Positions 45,901 to 60,467 of a DNA stretch of 64,000 nucleotides are shown here, in pieces. The stretch is from Macrocystis pyrifera. Taxonomy: Eukaryota > Sar > Phaeophyceae > Laminariales > Laminariaceae. Under the pieces are notes generated by a model that was not told the origin of the DNA, ran no database searches, and saw only the letters and a list, made by a program, of their open reading frames with translations. A program made the translations under genes and the position numbers. Every line of letters starts with the position of its first letter. Position 1 is the first letter of the stretch. The stretch spans positions 2,294,001 through 2,358,000 of the forward strand of contig JASSKH010000028.1 in NCBI GenBank assembly GCA_031763025.1. The letters are read 5' to 3'.

Positions 45901-48900
45901 CGTCCTTCGGCTCCCAGCCCACCTTGCTCGCGATCGGCGCAAGGAGACCAGCGGCCAGCTTCGAGAAGTGCGTGTGCATCGTCTCGTCTGCTTTCAGAAT
46001 CTGCCAAAAAAAAAAAAAAAAAAAAAAAGAAGACAGACAGACAGACAGACGAACAAACAAAAATAAGCGACGACAAAAGCGAACAACCAAAAACAGTCAA
46101 AACGACCAAAACAACCAACGCAACAACAATAAAAGCGTTACCAAACAAAAACGAATGAAAAACAACTCCAGTAGCAAACAAAAAACAAACAACAATAGGA
46201 CCGAAATCATAAGACCATCAAAACAAACTAACGTCGAGCGGCGGGTTCATGGAAGTACCTCGTTTCCAAAACCTCCGTTTTCATTCTCTGTGTGTGCCCG
46301 CCTCCAGGCGTGTTTAGGAGAAAATCAGTTCTGAAATTCGTCCCAGGGGGTGTGTTATCTTATCACCCCGGGTGATACGACGGTAATTACCGGTAACTAC
46401 GATACCAGCTACCACCCTGCCCGGCAATATAACCCACGTTTGGTGAGTTAACTTGCGTGTGATACGGTAAATACGGGCAACTATGGTACCAGCTACCACT
46501 CTCGCCGGTAATATAATCCACGTTTAGACTATTGTGTGTATACCAAACGATCTCTATATTCCTGGCCATGCAAGCACGAATTGCTCCAGTTTTATTTACC
46601 CCCTCTGGGCGGTATACATTCAAAAAACTATAACTAACAATACCCGGTGCATTTACACTTGGAATAAAACATTACTATGGTGGGTCGTGTCCTCTACCGT
46701 ATCTTTTTTCGAGTCCCTATAAAATGTGTACCCTATCGAGTATCCTGATTTCGTACCTTATCGAGTGTCCCGACAGTGTGTACCTTATTGAGTTTCCTGC
46801 ACTCGTACGTATCGTGTGTACCTTATCGAGAGCGAGGAGCACAGAGTCGACCGCCTTCCACACGGTGCTGTTGTCCTCTTCTTTGTAGGCGGGCAGAAGC
46901 TGGACCAGCTGGTCGGCGCCCATTCGACCGGCCTTCACTAAGGCGTACGCGTCAGACACGATGCTGGCGCGGTCCTTCATTCAGCAACCAAAGACAAAAA
47001 AAAAGACAAAAAAAAAAAAGAAAAAAGTTGCGTACCAAGCTTGCGTCCGCGGCGCGGACAAAAAAATGGTTCCATTCGTTATTGAGGCAAACGTGTTCAG
47101 ATAGGGTACTCGTAGAATAGATGAAGACACGATGCTACAATAGCGCGGTACTTCAGCAGCAACAACCAGAACAAACAAGAGCACCGCCTTCGTACCGACC
47201 GCCACCCATGTCCCTACCGCTACCTCCGTATCGACGACCACCTTCACGCCGACCGCCACCTTCGTACCGACCGCCGAGCTTGCGATACTGCAGTGGTCGA
47301 TACCGGTCTAAGGATATTTGGGGTTTATATGGTGTGACGATATTGTGTAACGAGGCATCATTGTTCTGAATCGCGTGTCCCCGGATGCAGTCTCAAGCGA
47401 GCGCTGGTCCGCCTTGAGGCAGTTTTGTCATGTAATGATACTCAAGTAGATAAATACGACACCGCAGTAGTACCGCCGCGTCACAAACATGTCACATTCG
47501 TACCGACCGCCACCCTCATACCGACCGACTACCTTCGTACCGACCGTCATCTTCATACCGACCGATCACCTTCGTATCGACCACCACTTGAGTGCGGACC
47601 ACCACCTTCATACCGACCACTACCTTCGTGCCGATCGCGACCTTCGTACCGACCGACCACTATGTTCATACCGATCACCACATTTGTACCAACCGACTGC
47701 CACCGACCTCAGGCGCCAGCGTCCTGTCGCGCACGCCGGCCTCCAGGCGCTTCATCATCTCGGGCGTGTATAGGACTCTCATCAGCGTGTGCTGCCCGGC
47801 ATTGATCTTGACCCAGTCGTCCTTATTCTTCAACTCCACCTGTTAAAAGAAACACAAATCAAGCGGTTCCACGAGGGTCAGGGCATGGCCGAAACATGTA
47901 GTGGTTATATCATCACCAAGAAGAAGAGAAAAAAAATTACGGGGGGGGTGAAAGAACGAAAGAGAAATGACAAGAGAAAAAAAACGGGAAAAAAGGAGGC
48001 GAAAAAAACATGGGAAAAGAAGGAACAAAACAGATGTGCAGAGAAAAAAAAACAAGACGGAAACGAAAAAGGCAAGAAAAAAAAAAACGAAAACAAACTA
48101 AAGTAATAAGACAAACGAGAACAAAGGGGGGGGGGGGGGGGGTTATATTAACAGCAAAAGAAAGCTGAAAAATGGAAGCGATCTGTCAGTCTTCCCGCAA
48201 TGTCCCAAACCGCCACCGCAAAGAGCTATTAATAATCGCACAACGAGCCCAAAATCACGCCCAATGGCACAAACGCTCCACCAAGTGGAATAAAATGAAC
48301 GAGACACTGCTGTAAAGAAAACGCCTCCATACCTTCTGCAACTTCCGGAAAAAAAAACACGCCGAAACCAAAGTAAAACAAAAAATATTTTAACAAAAAA
48401 ACACACCGAGCCGTGATTGGGGGCAGACGCTGCAATACGTACGTACACGTTTCGTTTCCTTGGCGATAGCCACATACCACCCTGACGGAGAAAGCAATCA
48501 CCATTGGATCCTGATGTGAAAATCAAACAGGGATAACACTCCCCATCACAGCGGTACGCAAAAAAGACGGCGAGACCCCGCCACCACCACTATCCCCGCC
48601 CCTGAAAACGCCTCCCGAAAAAAAATGAACTCCCTGCGCCTCGCCTTCAGTGTGTGCGTCTCCCCTGACATCATCTCCAGCTGAGTTTCCGTAGGATTGG
48701 AGGCGGTAGTGTATAGCAGGGGCAGGTTCCACAACTGCTTCTCCTCCCCCTGTGCTTCGGACCCATCTGCTAGGAACCTACCAGGTATCAAAAAGCATGG
48801 TTCGGTTTTGAGGTATAGTTGGAAGGCGTTTTTTTACGTTTCGCACAATCACGTGATCGTTTGCTGTATTACAAACTACCTGGTACGGTATATCAGCATG

Positions 48901-51900
48901 TGTTATTGCACGAGTCTTTTCGGTTGTTCGAGAAGAAGCCGTGACAAAAGAGTCATGCTTTCGGTTGCAGGCAAGGGGGACACAGAGAGGGGGGGGGGGG
49001 GGGGAGGATAAGAGAGACGAACCACACCGAAAAGAAACATGAGAAAAAAAAAGTCGCACGCTCTCTTAAGAAACAATAAAATAAAAAGGGGTGAAGAAAG
49101 AACAAGTACTTCACTGGAGGGTAGAAGGAGTAAGGAATAAACGAATGCACCATCGGAGCGCTAACGAGAGGGACATAGCGCCTCACCAGGACTGCTTGAA
49201 CTCCAGCGTGCACGAGGTTCCCTCCCACGTTTCCTTGGTCACCGTCGCCAGGGGGTGCCCCATTTGCTCCGTCCACGACCGCATCATCTGAACAAAAAAA
49301 AAAACATCCGCCCATTCGTCGTTCGTCAGCCCTCACATGCCATTTATCATCCCTCATGTGTCATTTATCATCCATCATGCATCGTTCATCAGCAGCACCA
49401 CCACTTTCACCACCACTACCATCAAAATCACGACCACCATCACCATCACCATTACCATCAACATTACTACTACGATCACGATCACCATCATCATCACAAC
49501 ATCGGTCACATGGCGGAGACGGAGACGGAGACGGAGACGGTAGCGTGAGGGAAGACAAACCCTACCTGGTGGGCAAAACAACGCCAAATCATCGCATGTT
49601 GGTTTGCCGCCTACTGTAGTCTTATTGACTTCTGAAAACTAAAAACTGTATCATCAGCTGTGAGATCGAGGACTTCGACGAAGCTCCATATTCGCAAGGT
49701 AATATAAATACTGCTGTACTTCACAAGTTAAAAAAAAAAAAACGCGAGGATCCCCCCGTAGGAGGGTCAACCGGACAAAAAACGGACACCCATCCACACT
49801 CGAATCTCCACCTTTTGGCGCATGTCCTTCCTTGCCGGATAAAGTTATCCGAATTTTCGTCCAAGTAGGAGTGTGTCCCAAAAACAGAAGTGTGCTGTGC
49901 TGCAGGTGCAAACGTAACTCTGCACACCTCGGACACATAGATCATCTACAGATAGATTATCTACAGATAGATTATCTACAGACAGATCATCTACAGATGT
50001 ATCATCTATAGATATATCATCTACAGATAGATCATCTACAGATAGATCATCTACAGATAGATAGTCTACAGGTCATGTACAGATAGATCATGTACAGATA
50101 GATCATCTGCAGATAGATGATATAGTTCCTCGCCTGCCGATATGAGAGGTTGTGCATCTGTAGTGTATAGATATAATAGTACAGATACAACCCAAGGAAA
50201 CATGCGCGACCGTAGATCATGCAGAGTATACCGCTCCCACACAGCAACATGAGCTAGATCATACAGATCATACAGATCGTACATATTGTACAGATCATAC
50301 AGATCATATAGATCATACAGATCATACAGATGATATTCCTGTCCTGAAGGATCTAGATCACCAAATAATCGGTAGATGATCTGTTAGGTGACCTGTCCGA
50401 GGTGTGAATTCAAAGGACATAACAAAATAGAGCTATAATACGTACGCACATGAAACACACCACGAGTGAAAAAAACGCAAGGACCCGAGAGCAGGCACCG
50501 ACAAAAAACGAAACTCCACCTTGGCGATGTCCTTGCCGGACACTTGCGACCAAGCGTCCCACAGGTCGTACGTCTCGGTGTTTCCGTACTTGTGTTTCTT
50601 CATGTACTCCTGCACCCGCGAGAGAAGAGAAACACAAAAGGCGCGAGAGAAGAGAAACACACAAGGCGCGAGAGAAGAGAAACACAAAAGGTGAATAACG
50701 AAAACAAAAATGCCTGGTACGCACCAGCATCATGTTACACTATGCAAACGTAACTCAAGAAAACACTGGGGACGCGAAACCATGCGAAACATAACGAAGA
50801 AAAAAATATATGCGTGTGTGTGTGTTTTTTAATTACAAATGAGATAACAACGAGGAACGATAATCCTCTTTAGAATAGAAACCGCAACCCCAATTCTTTG
50901 GGGATAACGTAATTCAAGTAAGCATGGAAAACAATTGCAAGTAGTGAAATGGCTGGGTTTCAAGGATGTGTTCGGTACGGTATTTTTTTTCTGTACTGTA
51001 CCCTCATACCCGGGCATATTCTCTGAGGGTATATACCTGGGTATTCACTGCGAGGGTAGATACCCGGGTATTTACTGTGAGGGTACACACCCGCGGGTAT
51101 TTACTCTGAGGGTACATACCCGGGTATTTACTGTGGGGGTACATACCCGGGTAATTACTCTCAACACCACTGGAGCGTATGGATTCAATATTAATACTGC
51201 GTAAAAGTAGCGGTCCCTGTACAGTGCCCGTATGATATGCGCCAGGTAACAATACCGGCACTATATAAAGCGTCAACCGGCACTAATTACTCCGCACCGC
51301 ACACTGTGTACCGCGCTGGTGAATCCCATCTAGGCCGAGCGATTCCACAGGCACTACATATAGCGGGTAACCGGCACTATAACATTCAACCGGCACTATT
51401 AACACTCAACCGGCACTATATATAGAGGGACCACTACCACTTACTACTGTATAAAAAAGTCCTTGCACTTGGGGGACAGAGGGGCATAAAGCAAGCCGCC
51501 CACATCTCGGAGGCAGAAATTCACAGACGTATCATGAAAAAATCCTTCGTAGCACGCGCGATCGAGTACCACTCTGCCCGGAAATATGATCCACATTTCG
51601 GACTCTGATGTCAGCATCAAACGTACACTATATTTCCGGCCGGAATGGTACTTGAGCTTCGACGACGTTCTCGTTGAGGTAGCTGTCTTCCATTTTATTC
51701 ACATGTTGACTTTTTCGGTATACAACAGCACGCAGTCACCGCCTCCTGTTTCAGCAATCAGAACCCAACACGGTGCGTAATCATATCGGGAGATGCATGG
51801 GTGTAAGGTCCATCGTGCATTCTTATCACTACTGTACTGTACTATACCAGGGTAAAGGTCTGCCTTACTACAGCAGTACCTTCAGACCCTTCTTGAATAT

Positions 51901-54900
51901 CTTCACAACGTCATACCGCGCTTCCTACTTCGTGAACAAAAAATCAACAACATCGTCATTCGATTCGCCGTGATTTTGTTTTTCTTACGGTTTGCCATTG
52001 CTTACTCCTCGTCGTCAATCTGTTGTGGTTGATTCACCGCGATTCCACGATCCGCGGGATTAATCCCCAAGGAAAGCCCTGGAAAAATATATCGGGAGAT
52101 GCACTGGTTTAAGGTCCGTCGTGGGTTCTTTACAATTGTACCAAGGTATAGGGTCTGCCTCACTATGAATAGCGTTGTTTACTCTGCTCACTGCATACCA
52201 ATGTTTTTTTTTTTTTTTTTTTCACTTTTACTTTCCAGCCCACTCGTAGGAGGTTTTACCCTCGACGATCTTCTGGACAAGCCGTGGTCACAGGTGTCGT
52301 CCCTTCTCTCCCCCGGTACGTGCCTTTATTTTTTATCGCGCATAGGGTTCAGCATTCCCACTGCTCGTCGATTTTCATCGAATGTACAGCTAACTCACGC
52401 TCTCGCGCTTTCCGCTAATCAATTTTATGCAAGAAAAAGTCCCTATGAGCATGCACTCGGTGAGACTCGAACTCACGAAATTAGTGAAACGCTACCCAAC
52501 GTTTTCCCACTGCGCCAGGAGGAGATCGAGAGTGGGGAACGAGGTTGTGCTGGATGTCGACGGGTAGAAAGAACGGTTTCATGTGAAAACACACACAGGC
52601 AGTACCTGCAGACCCTTCTTGAACATGTCCATTCCGAGGACGGCGTTGAGCATCTTCACAACGCACGCCCCCTTGCAGTAGCTGATGGCGTCGAACACTT
52701 GCTCCACCTCTTCCGCGTGGGCGATGGGCACCTGCGGAAAGGCAGAAAGAAGATCAGGGGCTGTGAGTCAGGCTGCCTATTCACACGAGCATTAAGTCGC
52801 CGACAGCTACTAAATACAGTAGTGCTTACTTCTGTTTCTCTTCTTTTTCCCGTTTGTCATCTTCGGCCTTCTTTTCAATTTTCCCTCCTACTAGCAGTCG
52901 TAGCCCACACACATACGAAGTATTGAAAGTTTCTACTACCGTATTACGGAGGACCATAGTAACTAGGACCGTGCCTTTTAGGAACGGAATACGATTTGCG
53001 AGTGCGGCTCTCACCGTGGTGTTTTTTTTAAAAAAATAATTTGCGCAATGTACAACAACAACGCAATCAACTCACTGGAGCGCATATCGTTGCAGGTTGG
53101 TAGGCGCAACTCGGCGCATATCGGCGAGATTCGAGTGAAACCTGGAGAAACCCGGCCCCCACCCATGGTACGCACAAAAACCTGCATATATCCCTACTGT
53201 TAGTAACAATATTTGTTCCTATTTACGATGTTTTTACTTTTTCATTTTTTCCCCCGTAATAATGTTGTTGGCTCGTAGGTGTATGTCGCCGGCGACTACG
53301 ACGGATAAAATACGTACTATTACGGAGGGCCATAGTTAATAGGACCTACGGTACACACAAAAACCTATATGTTTACCTATTTTTACTAACAATATTTGGT
53401 CCTGTTTACTATGCCCCCCCCCGTAACGACAGTTTCTACTGTACCTGGAAGTTGGCTACGTGTGAGTCGCCGACGGCTAAAAAATACGTGTTCATAGATT
53501 CTACTATTACGGACGACCATAGTTAATAGGACCTGCGGTACACACAATAACCTACATATTCGCCTATTTTTACTAACAATATTTGGTCCTATTTACTATG
53601 GTCCCCCGTAATACCGTCGTTGCCTAGTCGCCACCGACTACTCGTATAAATGTTGCACTACGTATAAATGTTGAGTTTCTAGTTGGTTACGTAGTGCTTG
53701 CTACGGTGTGTAGGGGCAGGGCGCCCGACATTTCTTACGTCGACCATACAGAAAGAAATGTGATTTTTGGTCACCAACCATTCGAATCCGCTGTTTTTGG
53801 TAAGTCATGCACTCTACCGACGTATGGGCTCTCTACCGACGAGAGGGTTTTATCCTGGTAGAACGCGAGGAGGACGGGAAAAAAAAGGGGGTCACTCTCT
53901 AGTACCTCGTGCTTGATGTGCATAGCTGCGTGCAGAGCAGAGAGAGGCACACGAGCAGACGGCACGACACCGCTCGCTGCCGATTGGTAGGTCTAGACCA
54001 GGTATACTGTTGAGCTATAAATATTGAGAGTTTCTAATTTGTTACCATGGTACGTAGTACCAGGTACGTTTTACGGAATGTAAGGGTGTCCCTCAGATCC
54101 AAATTTTCTGAGGTTCCTCAAGTGAGCTCTATACCCTAAGTACGGTATAATACGTATAGAAAGCTAAGGGCCGTGTTACTATCGGAGAGCTTTTTTCCCA
54201 TAATTTAATTTTCAAATTTTTTGGGGGGGTTTTTCGCGCAAATCTTCCAGGTTTTCCTGGTTATTTTTTCCACGAAAATAAAATATGTGAAATTTAGCTT
54301 TCCTGATATTTTGCGCTCAGTAATTTTTCTCGAATCCTGACAGAACGCCTCCGTATCGTGTTGCGGACAAATTTCCGACTTTTCCAAGTTTGGAAATTCT
54401 GGGAAAAAACTCTCCGATTCTAACGGCCCCCTATATACTCCTAAACCCTTCCCCTGTCCCCGCCCTCTCTGTCTCCCTCCATAATGACGCCCGTCTTCAG
54501 AATCCGTAAAAAAAACGCCTCCATCTCTGCCCAGACCTATATGCAAATCGTAGTCCTTGGCATCCTATTAAAACGTGTGGGGATGACGGTCTACATTAGC
54601 TTTGGCCCGTCAAGGCCTCTTTTGGCTTAAATGTACTACGTGTAGTTTCAGCTTCGGGAGTTCCATATATTGATGGCTATTCGTCAAAAGGGGGCAAGAA
54701 GAGTGCCGTTAACCATCGCATCATATTTAGATCATCGATCACACCGTACGTATTGTTGTTTGACACCACACTGTTGCTGAATACAATGACCTTTTGTATT
54801 GAATAATAATATACAAACGGTCCACATAGAACTACTTACTTAGATCTCGATCTCTGAGCGTGCTCGCTTGGTACATCCCTGGCCTCTCAGAGCTCCCACT

Positions 54901-57900
54901 TGGAAATCGCCTCCTTTTATTACTTGCCGGACCCTTCCAGCGGGTCTTCGTTTTCTCCATTTCTCGTCGTACTTTCAGTCCTTCTTTCCCTTTTTCTTCT
55001 TTCGTTTCGTGCGCGTGCGTGTACTCCGAGCACGGTTGCGCGGGCGAACCCGGCACCGTCGCGGGTGTCAGCGGATGCTGGCGTGTAGAGGGGGAGTTGC
55101 AAGGAGCGCTGTCGCCGCTTTCGTGCCTCGGCGTCGCGTGTGCCTCGAGACACGAGGGATGCATCAATAGGCTCTGTCTGGCCTCCATTTGTGATGTTTG
55201 ATAGAGTACGTACGAGTATTTAAGGGTCGTTCGGGATTGTAAGATAACATTCAAGCGGTGCTTATTTTTGCGACCGGGCTGAAAGTCACAAGATGGAGGT
55301 ACCCCGAATGAGCACCAACATTGTCGAGCTTGCGTCGAGGTCCACGGTGAGCACCGGGCTTCACGCGAGGCGGGCGACGGGGTTCACTGTGGAAGAGAGG
55401 GAGGCAAGCTTTACCCGGACTGAATCGTGGCGAGATGGTCGCGAGAGCGGCGGGCGGCGTACGAGGCTGAGAGAGAAGTTCTGGTGTTTGATTTTTTCTT
55501 TTTTTCATTTATTCATTTTTTTTTTCATGACTAATGTAAGGTGTTCCAATCAGGCAGGAAATTATTATACGAAAGGGGACGGGGATTTTTTTCTTTCCGA
55601 TATTTTCGGTTTCATTTTCATTGTATTTGCTGTGCTACTGTGTACCGTGCTGTGCTTTATCTTGCGTACATACGACGAGTACACAGACACAGAGCATATC
55701 GAAAGAAGAAAATAAGTACCCTACCTGGGGTATGTACGTATGTACGACATATGAGCGAGCGTAGCGGAAAACCGCCCGCGACGCGAAGCATATATGGCGT
55801 CCGAGCTGTTTTCTCCTGAAGCATGGCGGCGGGACTCTTGGCATTATCAAGGCGCCAGTTTGCAACAAGCAATATTCAATCATGGACCTCTGTCCGCTTC
55901 GCATAATTTTTTTATGTACTTTTCCTTCCTGAGCGAGCGTAGCGGGCGGCGTAGGCCGCCAGCGGAGCGAAGCGCCTTGTATTCCGTACCAGGTATGGGG
56001 CGTGCGACGGCGGTACGTACGTACAAGTACGCCATTTCTTTTTCAGAGGCCCCTCACTATTGCTAAGTCACCCAAAAAAACTGATTTTTAGAGGTAAATA
56101 CACGTACTACCGATGAACCAAGCACACAACGAAAATCTTCCCAACACAACAAAGAAATTCCGACGATTTTGGGTCGAGGAGCCCCGTCATTCGGAACGAA
56201 AAATTCCGACGATTTTGGGTCAAGGAGCCCCGTCGTTCGGAACGAAATTCCGACGATTTTGGGTTGAGGAGCCCCGTCATTCGGAACTAAAGTCCGACTA
56301 TTTTGGGTTTTGAGGAGCCCCGTTATTCGGAACGAAATTCCGACGATTTTTGGGTTGACGAGGGAGACCCGTCACTCAGAAAATATTTTCACCCAAAAAG
56401 TGCTACGAGCACACCTATCGTACGTGTTATTAATAGCATGCTCGTTCCCGCATCGTACAGCTCCATGCAGCAGTATTAATAGTCAAGTTGGACACATCCC
56501 TGTACAGCAGTAGTGGTGTGCCAGTACCCTTTTAGTACAGCACTGCTGCAGCCCCGTTTAGGGGACCAACCACATGGATTTTGCCTGGTTTATATCAATA
56601 TTAACCCTTTTCGCACTGCAGTCTCGTTTCGGGGACAAAAACTACTTAAGAGAATTTGACGGGTTCGTCCTCAAAACGGGACCGTGGTTCTAAAAGGGTT
56701 AACTAAGACCACCCCGTCACAAACAAGCCCAAAAACGTGGTATTGTCCATCTTTATATCTCCATAATACGGTCTTAGACCATCTACTACTGAAAAAAAAG
56801 TCCCACGCTAATTCATTTTTTTTTTCTCGTGACAAACCGGTTTACCTGGTATTATCTCTACTGCTGATGGTCTTAAAGTCATACCCCGGGAGCCCGGCCT
56901 GCTGTTTCGTGCGGCCGATGCCGAATTCGTCACATTATTTGCGACATTTTTTTTCCTCTCGAGTCTCAAAGGGGACTATTAATGGTACGGGGGGCCATAG
57001 TTAATAGGACCTACGGTACACACAAAAACCTACATATTTCGCTATTTTTACCAACAACATTCGGTCCTATTTACTGTGGTCCCCCGTAATAGTGTGTCCC
57101 GGGACTACAGCTACGTACGTCCCTTGAGCAAAGCGTAAAACGACGGCAGCGCATGATGATGATGATGGTGATGATGATGACAGCATCGGCTTTGTCAGGT
57201 GCGTCAACCCCTCGCCCGGCTCTTTTACAGTTCACAGGCAACCAATAGCCCGTGTGGTCACAGGATACATTCCAGCAACACACGAGCGCCGTCAGGCTCG
57301 GGGAACGCGAACGGCTGCAGTGGGATACTTACCCACTTCAAGAACATCCCGCTCAAGACATTTCGGGAGATAATAACACCGGGTGAATAGGCTTGTCCCG
57401 AAAACAAATCTGCTTGGCATTAGCTTGGGATAAACTGTTGCAATAGTAAAAGGTGAGACCATGAGTGGAGTGAACACCACGCACATACATGGCGTCGTCA
57501 CGGGGGGGGGGTTAGTTTATGTAGCCTTCTAGGGCAAACTGCAGTCCCGTTTTGAGGGACAAACTATTCAAATACAAAGTCATTTGTCCCCAACACGGCA
57601 CTGCAGTGCTAAGGTACCTCCACGAGATTCAGAATTATACCTAGCTTCATTTTTGAGGGCTTAGGCCCGGGTGGGACAGCAGGGTGCCGAGCGGCTAAGC
57701 AACGGCATGCATGTACCTGGATAGGGTGAGATGAGCGCAGCGAGTCCAGCCTGAGGGCCGACTGCTGGTCAGACACGACGAAACTGCTCCCACATGCCCC
57801 ACATGGGGAACAGGTCGTGGGCAGCGTAGGTTTGCATCCAGGAAGCGAAGCCCTCGTTCAGCCACAGGTCGTCCCACCTATTAGTCAACACATCGTCCCG

Positions 57901-60435
57901 CGACCAAAAAAAAAAAAAAAAAGTAAACAATCAGATAGAACTTAACCCCAATTTGTTAGCCTAAAATATTAGAACAATGAGAAAGTAGAGAAAATAATTG
58001 TAAGAGAAGTGAAAAAAGACGTAAAAAACAAATGGTTGAAGAATACAAAATCAGCAAATTTACAAAATTGCCCCGTGCTGAAAAATAAATAAATTAAAAC
58101 CAAGAAAAAAAAAAAAAAAAAAAAAAGCAGTGAAGAATTTTGGCGACGGGTGTGCGCGCGGGGACGAGAAGTGGGAAAATGGAAATGGATAAGATGCGAT
58201 TGGCCGACTCTCAATTCTTTCGTTTCGTTTCGCAACCGTCTTGCGCCGAAAAAAGCACAGCAAACAAAAAACCTGTGTGCACCACACTCACATGAAAGGC
58301 GCAAACAGCGAGCCCACGCAAGTATACACCAAGAGCAAAAACGCGCATGCACCACAGATACTAACATCAAACACACAAGAACAAACACAAGAAAAAAACT
58401 GTACTGTAGCGAACTGCTGTTTCAGTGCACGAGATGGTACTGGCCGAAATCATTTGGAAATCGAGACTGCAAGTATTATCCTCTCGTCGACTCTGGCAGC
58501 ATCCAGGAGAGTCACCGGGCAGTAGTCAATCGCGGGGGAAATAATGAAAAACGCGCGAACGGGTTATCACGCAGCTCGCAAAGTTGGGTATCGACCGATC
58601 GGTTGGACTCACAGCTGACGTACTTTTTTTTTAGTTTTTTTATAAAAAAAGAATACGTGTCAACTCTCTCTCCTCCTTGTTTCCAATACCCTTCCCGTCC
58701 CGCCGCTGGACGCGTTCACCACCAAAACAGCACTGCTGTACGATAGGAGTGCTCTACTTGTTCTCTTCGCTCACCACTGCATGGTGACAAGATTGCCGAA
58801 CCACTGGTGCGCCAGCTCGTGCGTGATCACCGAGCACACGCGCTGCCGCTGCTGGCTCGATGCTTGGGCCTGTGGGCAAGGCAACGCAAGGCAAGGCATT
58901 AGCACAAGGGTTATAGAGGGTAGTGATGAGGGTTGGGGGAGGGGGGCGGGCGTACTCATTTGTTGCTTGCCTTAGTCATTTGACCATTGACCACGCATCC
59001 CTTTCGAGACGGAGCACCGTTCCTACTCCTAATAGAAGACACCTCCAACAATTGGGCATTCATTTTACGTTGTTTCCATAAATTACATAGAAACTTTTTG
59101 CTATTCTTATCCCCTTCCTGTTTGGCCTCCTGTGGCCACCATCTATCTCCCAGGATAGCGATCGTTTTCTCGCTGCTATTCATTATATCAAACTCCTCCA
59201 TGTCACATTCGTCTATTTCCCTCATCTCTTTCAACACATCCCGTTCCTCCTTGTATATTTCACATTCTCCTACTATGTGAGTTCTACTCTCTATAATGAT
59301 GAGGGTTGGGGGGGGGGGGGGGGGGGGGGGGGGTACTCAATATCATGCATGGCCGTAGTCATAAGACCATAGACCCTCGCGTCCCTACAATGCCGGGACG
59401 GGGCACGTCGGGTTTTCACCGACCGGGCAGAGGCGGGGGGGGGGGGGGGGGGCGTACTAATTTGTTGCTTGCCTTAGTCATTTGACCAACGACCACGCAT
59501 CCCTTTCGAGACGGAGCACCAGGCAGAGAGGGGGGGTAGAGGGCGAAAGTTGAGGAGGACATGGACGAGGGCGAGCGAAGAGAAACGACGACCCCGAACC
59601 AGACCACAATGCCCAGGAGGCGAAGAAAGAGAAACCCCTTCACCCCTCTATGTCCCCACATCCGCTTCCGATACAAACTCCTTTTTTCTTGGGCGGTACC
59701 TCTACTGGGTGAAGCAGCGACAGGTCAATCAGTACTCTTAGCTCGAAGCCGGCGACAGGCCAATCACTGCCTCAACTTGAAGCAGCGACAGGCCAAATAG
59801 TACCAACTTGAAGCAGCGACAGGCCAGTCAGTATCTCAACTTAAAACAGCGACAGGCCAATCAGTACCTCAACTTGAAGCATCGACAGGCCAACCAGTAC
59901 CTCAACCTGAAGCAGTTTTAGGCCAATCAGTGCCTCAACTTGAATCAGCGACAGGCCAAATAGTACGGTACTTCAACTTGAAGCAGCGACAGGTCAATCA
60001 GTATCTCAACTTGAAGCGTCTACATGCCGATGAATGCCTTAGCTTCAAACGGCGACAGGCTAATCCGTACCTCAACATGAAGCAGCGACAACTTGGAACC
60101 AGCGACATGCCCATCAGTGCCTCAACTTCAAGCAGCGACAGGCCAACCAGTGCTTCAACTCGAAACAGCGACAGGCCAACCAGTAACTCAACTTGAACAG
60201 CGACAGGTCAATCACCATACGATGCACCCATGTTCGCATGTGCACCCCATGTAGTCATCCCATGACCACACCTCGTCGATGAGAAGATCCACCTCCCTAT
60301 ACGTCACGAGCCCCCAGTTCTCCATCGCTCCCATAGCGAACTCGGGGATTGCCACCTGTTCTCCCCCCGCACACGAGCCCATGATAGAAACACGGCGGCA
60401 GTAGTATATATAGTTCGAATAACGGCAGCGGGGAG

Positions 60436-60467
<32 letters not shown>

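Noticed and set aside
47425-47846. Thr/Pro/Arg-rich frames
   Set aside because: Generated by the 18-bp minisatellite in intron 9.
52099-52926. 275-codon plus-strand frame
   Set aside because: Runs through a minus-strand SINE, a LINE tail and the antisense of exon 5, so it is a read-through artefact.
55293-55715. 140-codon plus-strand frame with two hydrophobic segments
   Set aside because: Lies inside intron 4 of the aminopeptidase, is built of T-rich sequence, and shows no family resemblance or codon bias like the exons.
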